From: Acidimicrobiia bacterium
GTDB lineage: Bacteria > Actinomycetota > Acidimicrobiia > Acidimicrobiales > Ilumatobacteraceae
Assembly (NCBI GenBank): GCA_030425785.1
Contig: JAUHYJ010000045.1
Coordinates: forward strand, 1-12,029
Length of the DNA stretch: 12,029 nt
Direction of reading: 5' to 3'
Each line of letters opens with the position of its first letter. Positions within the stretch are counted from its first letter, which is position 1. The position numbers were made by a program, and so were the translations under genes. This document shows positions 6,112 to 12,029 of this stretch, piece by piece. The notes under the pieces are model-generated. The model saw only the letters and a list, made by a program, of their open reading frames with translations. It made no database searches and was not told the DNA's origin.

Positions 6112-9100
6112 TCAGCGATGGCGCCGGAGGTCGAGGGTGCGCGGGTACTCGCGCGGGAGCTGTGCGGCCATCCGGTCGAGCTCGGCGACGTCGACGTGGC
6201 CCGGTTCGTGACCCTGGCGGGCGAAGCGGTTGCCGCGACGCGACATCGCCTCGGCGGCGTTGACCGGGAACGTGTTGTAGGCGCGCCCGCCCGGGTGCGA
6301 GACGTGGTACGTGCACCCTCCGAGCGAGCGCTCGCTCCACCGGTCGATCACGTCGAACACCAGCGGTGCGTGCACGTCGATGGTCGGGTGGAGCGACGAC
6401 CACGGCGACCACGCCTTGAAGCGCACGCCTGCGATCGACGTGCCCGGCGTCATGGTCGGCTGCAACGGCACGGGAACGCTGTTGCAGGTCACGACGTGAC
6501 GCTCGGGGCGGTAGCCGTCGACGCGCACCTGGACGCGCTCGACCGACGAGTCGACGTAGCGGGCGGTCCCGCCGCCGCTCATCTCCTCGCCGAGCACGTG
6601 CCACGGCTCGATCGCCCGCCGCAGTTCGACGTGCACACCGCCGATCGTCGTCTCGCCGATGAGCGGGAACCGGAACTCGAGGAACGGTTCGAGCCAGGCA
6701 TGGTCGAACTCGATGTCGCGGGCGCGCAGGTCGTCGACGACGTCCTGGATGTCGGCCCGGACGTACCACGGGAGCATGTAGCGGTCGTAGAGGTCGGTCC
6801 CCCACCGCACGAGTCGGCCGCGGTACGGCTCGCGCCACACCCGCGACACGAGCGACCGGACGAGCAGCGCCTGCACCATCGCCATCTGGGCGTGCGGCGG
6901 CATCTCGAACGCCCGCAGCTCGACGATGCCGAGCCGGCCGCGCTCGGAGTCGGGGCTGAACAGCTTGTCGATGCAGAACTCCGACCGATGCGTGTTGCCG
7001 GTCAGGTCGACGAGGAGGTTCCGCAACAGGCGGTCGACCATCCACGACGCGACCGGCGGCTCCGGCTCGGTCGCATCCGTCTCCGCCATCGCCGGGGTCG
7101 CCATCGCCGGGGTCGTCGACGGCTTGGCCGCCTCCGCCTCGACCGCGAGTCGGTCGAGCTCGGCGAACGCGATCTCGAGTTCGTAGAGGTTGTCGGCTCG
7201 CCCCTCGTCGACACGTGGCGCCTGACTCGTCGGGCCGATGAACTGGCCGGAGAACAGGTAGCTGAGCGACGGGTGGTGCTGCCAGAAGGTGATCAGGCTC
7301 TGCAGCACGTCCGGACGGCGCAGCAACGGGCTGTCGGCCGGCGTCGCCCCGCCCAGGGTGACGTGGTTGCCGCCGCCGGTGCCGGTGTGCGCGCCGTCGA
7401 GCGCGAACTTCTCGGTGCCGAGCCTGGTCTGGCGTGCGTCCTCGTACAGGGTCTCGACGATCTCGCGCATCTCGCCCCACGACCGACTCGGTTGGACGTT
7501 GACCTCGATCACGCCCGGATCGGGCGTGACGGTCAGCGAACCGAGCCGGGGGTCGCGCGGCGCGGCGTAGCCCTGCAGGACGACCGGCTGCTCGAGCTCG
7601 GCGGCGGTCGCCTCGACCGCGGCGAGCAGCTGGACAGCGTGCTCGGCGTGTTCGACCGGCGGCAGGAACACGGCGACGTGTCCGGCCCGAAGCTCGAACC
7701 CGATCGCACTCGGTGGGCAACGGTGGCGCTCGACGGGTGTGGCGGGCTCCGGCTGCGAACCGGGCTCCGGCAGCTCGTCGCGCTCCTCGAACGGCGAGCG
7801 TTCGAACGTCGGTGGGAACGGCGACCACGTCAGCGAGTCGAGCGGCAGCCGGAGGCCGATCGGTGAATCGCCGGGGATGAGGAACAGCCGACCGCGCCGC
7901 AGCTCCCACGTCGTCGTGCCCCAGCGCACCCGGTCGGCGGGCGAGTCGACCGACGGGTGGAGCGGGAACAACCAGCCGGTCGGCTCGCCGACGTCGCCCG
8001 TCAGGCGATCGACCAGCTCGGCACGGGCGTCGCGTCGTCTCGCCGGTGACGGCTCGTCGTCGTCCTCGCTGCCGTCGCGCTCGGCAGCGGTGGTGTCGAC
8101 CGACGGCGGGTCGCCGCTCGGCAGCCGGGCTTCCCGCCAGGCCAGGTCGACCGGGTCCTCGTAGGCGGCGACCACGTCGTCGACGCCGAACCGGGCCGCC
8201 ACCGCCGCGGCGAATCGCTCGACGTCGGTCAGCGTGGCCTCGCCGTCGACGGCCGGGTCGGCCAGCAGCTCGGGCCGCGACCACAGCGCCTCGCCATCGC
8301 GACGCCACACGATGTCGATCTGCCAGCGCGGCAGCGGCTCGCCCGGGTACCACTTGCCCTGCCCGTGCTGGAGCAGGCCGCCGGCGCCGAACCGGTCGCG
8401 CAGGCGCGCCGCCAACTCGCCGGCGAGCGCACGCTTCGCCGGGCTGTCCGCGGTGGTGTTCCACTCCGGGCCGTCCATGTCGTCGATCGAGACGAACGTC
8501 GGCTCGCCGCCCATCGTCAGCCGGACGTCGTCGGCGGCCAGACGGCGATCGATCTCCTCACCGAGGGCGTCGATGCGGGCCCACTGCGAGGGCGTGTACG
8601 GCAACGTCACGCGCGGGTCCTCGCGGACGCGCTGCACCCTGTTCGCGAACGCGAAGTCGACATGGGCGGGGCTGGTGGCACCGGTGATCGGCGCCGCCGT
8701 CGACGGATGCGGTGTGCAGGCGAGCGGGATGTGACCCTCGCCGGCGTAGAGCCCCGACGTCGGATCGAGGCCGATCCAACCGGCGCCCGGGACGTACACC
8801 TCCGCCCATGCGTGCAGGTCGGTGAAGTCCTCGGTCGGGCCGTCGGGCCCGTCGAGCGAGGGCTGGTCGCCCCGCAGCTGGACCAGGTACCCCGACACGA
8901 ACCGCGCGGCGAGGCCGAGCCGCCTGAGCGCCTCGACCAGCAGCCACGCCGAGTCGCGGCACGAGCCGATCTCACGTTCGAGGGTCTGCTCGGGCGTCTG
9001 CACGCCGGGCTCCATCCGGATCGCGTACTCGACGTCGCCGTAGAGCCGCCGGTTGATCTCGACGAGGAAGTCGGTGATGCGGGTCTCGTCGTCCCGGTGA

Positions 9101-9507
9101 CCGATCCCGGTCATCCAACGGTCGAACATCGGCGAGTCGGGCGTCGAGGGCTTGAGGTACGGCTCGAGGTCGGCGCGCAACTGGGGTTCGTACTCGAACG
9201 GGTAGTGCCGGGCCGAGTCCTCGACGAAGAAGTCGAACGGGTTGATGACCGCCATGTCGGCGACGAGGTCGACGGTGATGTCGAGCTCGTGGGTCGGCTC
9301 GGGGAAGACCAGCCGTGCCATGTAGTTGCCGAACGGGTCCTGCTGCCAGTTGATGAAGTGGTCGCCCGGCTCGACCCGCAAGCTGTACGACAGGATCGGC
9401 GTGCGACAGTGCGGCGCCGGCCGAAGGCGGATCACGTGCGGGTGCAGCGTGGTGAGCCGATCGAATCGGTACGTGGTTCGGTGCTCGATCCCGATGTGGA
9501 TGCCCAT
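6112..9507 (-). CDS. Transglutaminase-like plus DUF2126 (putative amidoligase) protein
   Basis: The protein has 1131 residues, close to its relatives (Rv2566 is about 1140 by recall). Residues 1-90 are the bacterial transglutaminase N-terminal domain (IEHRTTYRFD, 7-16). The transglutaminase core follows, with an intact triad: C183 in GSCRDSAWLL, H232 in DLHAWAEVY, D248 in GLDPTSG. DUF2126 starts at MGGEPTFVSIDD (332-343) and runs to the end, with TGTGGGNHVTLGG (708-720), HPSLSYLFSGQFIGPTSQAP (745-764), HRSEFCIDKLF (840-850) and ELRAFEMPPH (863-872). Low-complexity linkers lie at about 466-493, 572-598 and 795-818; the last contains a duplicated TPAMA. No signal peptide is visible. Pfam names DUF2126 a putative amidoligase, so the protein may couple amide-bond cleavage or transfer with amide-bond formation; this is untested. 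The ATG at 9507 directly precedes the family's conserved first strand. Confidence 0.9.
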   Translation of the reverse strand: MGIHIGIEHRTTYRFDRLTTLHPHVIRLRPAPHCRTPILSYSLRVEPGDHFINWQQDPFGNYMARLVFPEPTHELDITVDLVADMAVINPFDFFVEDSARHYPFEYEPQLRADLEPYLKPSTPDSPMFDRWMTGIGHRDDETRITDFLVEINRRLYGDVEYAIRMEPGVQTPEQTLEREIGSCRDSAWLLVEALRRLGLAARFVSGYLVQLRGDQPSLDGPDGPTEDFTDLHAWAEVYVPGAGWIGLDPTSGLYAGEGHIPLACTPHPSTAAPITGATSPAHVDFAFANRVQRVREDPRVTLPYTPSQWARIDALGEEIDRRLAADDVRLTMGGEPTFVSIDDMDGPEWNTTADSPAKRALAGELAARLRDRFGAGGLLQHGQGKWYPGEPLPRWQIDIVWRRDGEALWSRPELLADPAVDGEATLTDVERFAAAVAARFGVDDVVAAYEDPVDLAWREARLPSGDPPSVDTTAAERDGSEDDDEPSPARRRDARAELVDRLTGDVGEPTGWLFPLHPSVDSPADRVRWGTTTWELRRGRLFLIPGDSPIGLRLPLDSLTWSPFPPTFERSPFEERDELPEPGSQPEPATPVERHRCPPSAIGFELRAGHVAVFLPPVEHAEHAVQLLAAVEATAAELEQPVVLQGYAAPRDPRLGSLTVTPDPGVIEVNVQPSRSWGEMREIVETLYEDARQTRLGTEKFALDGAHTGTGGGNHVTLGGATPADSPLLRRPDVLQSLITFWQHHPSLSYLFSGQFIGPTSQAPRVDEGRADNLYELEIAFAELDRLAVEAEAAKPSTTPAMATPAMAETDATEPEPPVASWMVDRLLRNLLVDLTGNTHRSEFCIDKLFSPDSERGRLGIVELRAFEMPPHAQMAMVQALLVRSLVSRVWREPYRGRLVRWGTDLYDRYMLPWYVRADIQDVVDDLRARDIEFDHAWLEPFLEFRFPLIGETTIGGVHVELRRAIEPWHVLGEEMSGGGTARYVDSSVERVQVRVDGYRPERHVVTCNSVPVPLQPTMTPGTSIAGVRFKAWSPWSSLHPTIDVHAPLVFDVIDRWSERSLGGCTYHVSHPGGRAYNTFPVNAAEAMSRRGNRFARQGHEPGHVDVAELDRMAAQLPREYPRTLDLRRHR
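7085..7114. repeat. Perfect 15-bp tandem duplication
   Basis: GCCATCGCCGGGGTC occurs twice without interruption. It lies inside the transglutaminase/DUF2126 gene and encodes the repeated TPAMA in the linker at residues 800-808. Being a multiple of three it keeps the frame. It looks like a recent slippage duplication in a tolerant loop. Confidence 0.85.
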
Positions 9508-9517
9508 GACGCGGCCG

Positions 9518-9523
9518 ACCCTA
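9518..9523 (-). promoter_or_regulatory. Possible -10 element of the transglutaminase/DUF2126 gene
   Basis: TAGGGT on the minus strand fits TANNNT and is followed by 10 nt and then the ATG at 9507. The transcript would have a leader of only a few bases, and there is no Shine-Dalgarno. No convincing -35 was found. This is the likely start of the cluster transcript because the upstream gene is divergent. Confidence 0.4.
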
Positions 9524-9571
9524 CCGGTGTGGCGGCCATCCCTCGTCCGGACCCGCCGGTCGGGCGCGGAC

Positions 9572-9577
9572 TAGGGT
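9572..9577 (+). promoter_or_regulatory. Possible -10 element of the divergent permease unit
   Basis: TAGGGT on the plus strand, 7 nt before the ATG at 9585, would place the transcription start at that ATG. It is the mirror image of the element at 9518-9523 (GACCCTA at 9517-9523, TAGGGTC at 9572-9578). The -35 region is poor (GGACCC at 17-nt spacing). Confidence 0.4.
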
Positions 9578-9584
9578 CACCCGC

Positions 9585-9641
9585 ATGCTCGGGGCCGCAC
9601 CGTCGACCGATCGCATCGCACGTTGCGCCGATCGCCGATGA
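9585..9641 (+). CDS. Possible 18-residue leader peptide upstream of the permease
   Basis: A short open frame of 18 codons and a stop starts at ATG 9585 and ends in TGA at 9639-9641, overlapping the permease ATG as ATGA (9638-9641). Its start lies exactly where a transcript from the TAGGGT element should begin. The permease has no Shine-Dalgarno of its own, so a leaderless leader ORF that hands ribosomes to the permease would make sense. The peptide resembles nothing I know. It could be a chance ORF. Confidence 0.3.
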   Translation: MLGAAPSTDRIARCADRR

Positions 9642-12029
9642 GCCCCGGTTCCTGGTGGCGATGGCTTGCGCTCCCCTGGCGGGGGCCGGCCGTGGCGGTC
9701 GCCCTGGTGGCGGCGTTCGCGCTCCCGGCGCTGCTGCTCGCCTCGGGCCCGCTGTTCCGGACGGCGGCGTCCGATCAGATCGCGGTCGGCGTGGTCGAGC
9801 CGCTGGATCCCACCGATGCCGGCGTGGTCGTGCAGAGCGGCGGACCGCTCGACACCGAGACACTCCCGCCGTTCGATGCCGAGCTGCGGGATCGACTGGG
9901 CACGATCGCCGGGTTGGATGAGGCGCAGCTCACGCTGCTGACCGATGAGATCCGACTCGGGTCGGTCGCCGGACGCGAGGTCGACACGGGGCCCGGCCCC
10001 GGCGACGTCCGCATGATGACGCGGCCCGGCGCCGCCGAGGCCGTCGAGCTGATCGCCGGCGACGCGGGCGACGACGGGGTGCTCGTGCCCGCCCACCTGG
10101 CCGACGAGCACGGCATCGAGCCCGGTGCGACGATCGGCCTGGGTGGCGTCGAGGTGCGCGTCGGCGGTGTCTATCGCGATCTGTGGGACGGAGACCGCGA
10201 TGCGTTCTGGGACCGGTTGCCCTACGACATCGCACCACGGTTCGTCGGGCCATTCGACGAGCCGAACTTCGAGCTCGTGATCGCGTCGGCCGACACGACC
10301 ACCTCGCTCGGCACCATCGGTCGGGCCCGGTGGGAGACGCCACTCGTCGAGCCACCGGCGACGTGGGACGCGCTCGACGGACTCGAGCGCGAGTACCGGC
10401 GACTCGACGGCGACCTCGCGGCCACGGGGCCTCTCAACGACGCCTACCGCGCATGGGCCTCGTTGCCCGACGACCCGCCGTCGTCGTTCAGTGCACTGAC
10501 TCCCGCCCGCGACGACGCCGCGCGTGTGATCGCCGAGCTCGAGGCGCCGATCCGGACCTCGACCCAGGCCGGCACGCTGGTCGGACTGCTGCTGTCGACG
10601 CTCGGCGCCGTGTTCCTCCTCCGCCGGCACCGCACCGAATTCCGCCTGCTGGCCGCGGACGGCGACGCCGCGTGGCGCTTCTTCGGGCGGGCGCTCGCGC
10701 AGTATCTCGTGCCGGCCGCGGCCGGCCTGGTCGTCGGCACGGCGCTCGGCGTCGCGGCCGTGCGATGGCTCGGACCGTCGGGCACGGCGACCTGGGACGT
10801 CGTCCCGATCGGCGCGCTCGTGATCGTGTCGATCGTGGGTGTCGTGGCGGCGGCGGCGGTGACGGCCGCGCTCGCCGTCCGGCTCACCGATGCACTCGAG
10901 GCGCCCATCGGCGCGCTGCGCCCGGCCTGGGTCGTCGTGCTGCTCGGCGTCGCCATCACGATGTGGGTGCAGATCGGCCGTGAGCGAACGGGCGAGGTCA
11001 ACCCGCTCATCGTCGCCTTCCCGTTCGTCGGCGTCGTGACCGGGGTCCTGCTCGCCGTCCTGATCCTGCGCTGGGCATTGCGTCGCATGCGCCGGAGCGG
11101 TGGTCGACTGCCGACGCCGCTCTTCCTCGCGTGGCGGGCCCTCACGGCGTCCGAGACCGGGGCGCTCGCGCTGACCGCCGCGATCGGCGCTGCGACCGGC
11201 CTCGCGGTGCTCTCGATCAGCTTCGTCGGCTCGATCGATCGCGCGACGAGCGCCAAGTCGACGACGATCGCCGGCGCCGTCAGCCGGCTCGACACGATCG
11301 ATCCCGTCGACCTCGACGAGCTGCCGGACGGGTCGACGGTGGTGTTCCGCCGCACCACCCGGGTCGCGACCGGGACGGTCGACGTCGTCGCGATCGATCC
11401 GGACACCTTCACCGACGCCGTTGCGTGGTCCGAGACGTTCGGCCGCTCACCGGACGACCTCGTCGCGCTCCTGGGCGACGGCGGCGCCGAGGACCTGGAC
11501 GCCGTCCCCGCCGTCGCCGTCGGCGCGATCCCGGCGGCTGGTGACTTCGGCTTCCAGCGCGTCATTCCCTACCGGCTCGTCGGCACGATGCCGTCCGTCC
11601 CGACCGCGTCGGCGACCACCCCGACCCTCGTGGTGCGTGCGGACGTACTCGAGCGCTTCGCGCGCGAGCGGTTCGACGAACTGGTCGACCCGATCGACGT
11701 CGAGGCGGCGGAGGCGACGGGTCGCACCGTCGAGTACGAGTCGCCGCTGCGCGCGTTCGGGAACACGGTGCTGTCGACCCGGCCGCTCGACGAGATCGCC
11801 GCCATCGGCGAGCGGCTCGGCTGGCGAGTGAGCGACACGTACACACTGGCCGGGCAGGCCGGCGACGTCGAGGCGCTGGCGACCCGGTGGGCGTTCGACT
11901 ACCTCGGGTTGCTCGCCGTCGTCGGCATCGTGGCGGCGAGCGGCGTGCTCACGTTCTACCTCGCCGAGCGGCGACGCAGCCGAGAGGTGACCACGGTGAT
12001 GACGACCCAGATGGGCATCGCGCGCCGGA
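9638..12029 (+). CDS. FtsX/MacB-type ABC transporter permease, 5' part (runs off the right edge)
   Basis: The frame stays open from ATG 9638 to the window end (797 codons plus one base). The nearest upstream in-frame stop is TAG at 9572; a TTG at 9623 is an alternative start. Predicted layout: membrane segment at about 17-36, a large external domain to about 310, segments at about 311-330, 357-376, 388-410, 428-446, 457-480 and 507-528, a second large external domain at about 530-750, and a further segment at 754-775 ending with a basic cytoplasmic stretch (RRRSRE) where the window stops. Paired membrane blocks separated by large extracytoplasmic domains are typical of long actinobacterial FtsX-like permeases, which work with an ABC ATPase in lipoprotein, peptide or cell-envelope functions. 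The ATPase gene is not in the window. It is divergent from the peptide-ligase cluster; a functional link is unproven. Confidence 0.75.
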   Translation, partial: MSPGSWWRWLALPWRGPAVAVALVAAFALPALLLASGPLFRTAASDQIAVGVVEPLDPTDAGVVVQSGGPLDTETLPPFDAELRDRLGTIAGLDEAQLTLLTDEIRLGSVAGREVDTGPGPGDVRMMTRPGAAEAVELIAGDAGDDGVLVPAHLADEHGIEPGATIGLGGVEVRVGGVYRDLWDGDRDAFWDRLPYDIAPRFVGPFDEPNFELVIASADTTTSLGTIGRARWETPLVEPPATWDALDGLEREYRRLDGDLAATGPLNDAYRAWASLPDDPPSSFSALTPARDDAARVIAELEAPIRTSTQAGTLVGLLLSTLGAVFLLRRHRTEFRLLAADGDAAWRFFGRALAQYLVPAAAGLVVGTALGVAAVRWLGPSGTATWDVVPIGALVIVSIVGVVAAAAVTAALAVRLTDALEAPIGALRPAWVVVLLGVAITMWVQIGRERTGEVNPLIVAFPFVGVVTGVLLAVLILRWALRRMRRSGGRLPTPLFLAWRALTASETGALALTAAIGAATGLAVLSISFVGSIDRATSAKSTTIAGAVSRLDTIDPVDLDELPDGSTVVFRRTTRVATGTVDVVAIDPDTFTDAVAWSETFGRSPDDLVALLGDGGAEDLDAVPAVAVGAIPAAGDFGFQRVIPYRLVGTMPSVPTASATTPTLVVRADVLERFARERFDELVDPIDVEAAEATGRTVEYESPLRAFGNTVLSTRPLDEIAAIGERLGWRVSDTYTLAGQAGDVEALATRWAFDYLGLLAVVGIVAASGVLTFYLAERRRSREVTTVMTTQMGIARR

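Noticed and set aside
4928..6211. Plus-strand open frame of 427 codons
   Set aside because: It lies opposite the metallopeptidase gene and shows no recognisable domain.
5791..7866. Plus-strand open frame of 691 codons
   Set aside because: It lies opposite the transglutaminase/DUF2126 gene and the start of the metallopeptidase gene. The product is Arg-rich without motifs.
6029..8464. N-terminal extension of the metallopeptidase back to 8464
   Set aside because: The extension is a shadow of the DUF2126 gene. The zinc-ribbon family begins at the ATG at 6028.
8365..9921. Plus-strand open frame of 518 codons
   Set aside because: It runs through the 5' end of the transglutaminase/DUF2126 gene, the divergent promoter region and the permease start in the wrong frame.
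9521..10630. Minus-strand open frame of 369 codons
   Set aside because: It lies opposite the permease. The product is charged and non-membrane, while the plus-strand frame shows clear membrane segments.
10444..11565. Minus-strand open frame of 373 codons
   Set aside because: It lies opposite the permease; the Ser/Thr/Ala-rich low-complexity product fits a shadow frame.

Overview
The window is very GC-rich with strong G/C bias at third codon positions. Several starts look leaderless, with a TANNNT -10 hexamer 7-10 nt before ATG or GTG and no Shine-Dalgarno. This suggests a high-GC actinomycete. An Acidimicrobiia-like (Ilumatobacter-type) organism is a guess from composition and gene style, not something the sequence proves.

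Positions 1-9507 hold six genes, all on the minus strand. In transcription order they are: (1) a 1131-aa transglutaminase plus DUF2126 'putative amidoligase' protein; (2) a zinc-ribbon HEIGH metallopeptidase; (3) an intact circularly permuted ATP-grasp ligase; (4) a stand-alone alpha-E protein; (5) a fused ATP-grasp plus alpha-E protein; (6) the first 41 codons of a second transglutaminase-family protein, which runs off the left edge. Genes 3/4 and 5/6 overlap at their stop and start codons. Gaps of 83, 104 and 89 bp separate the other pairs. Two of these gaps hold a strong hairpin, and in each the next gene has a promoter-like element just before its start codon.

From memory, in Mycobacterium tuberculosis the same families form two separate loci: Rv2409c-Rv2411c (transglutaminase, alpha-E, ATP-grasp) and Rv2566-Rv2569c (transglutaminase/DUF2126, ATP-grasp/alpha-E fusion, metallopeptidase, transglutaminase). 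Here both sets lie together on one strand. Comparative genomics predicts that these families make or modify a peptide or isopeptide: ATP-grasp and amidoligase domains would form amide bonds, and transglutaminase-like and zinc peptidases would trim or transfer. No product or substrate is established to my knowledge. The fused ATP-grasp copy has lost the segment that carries the lysine and glycine-rich nucleotide-binding motifs in its intact neighbour, so it may be a non-catalytic partner.

Positions 9508-9637 are a divergent intergenic region with two oppositely oriented TAGGGT elements and a possible 18-codon leader ORF. From 9638 to the right edge, on the plus strand, is the 5' part of a large FtsX/MacB-type ABC transporter permease. 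No RNA genes, CRISPR arrays, insertion sequences or phage genes were seen.
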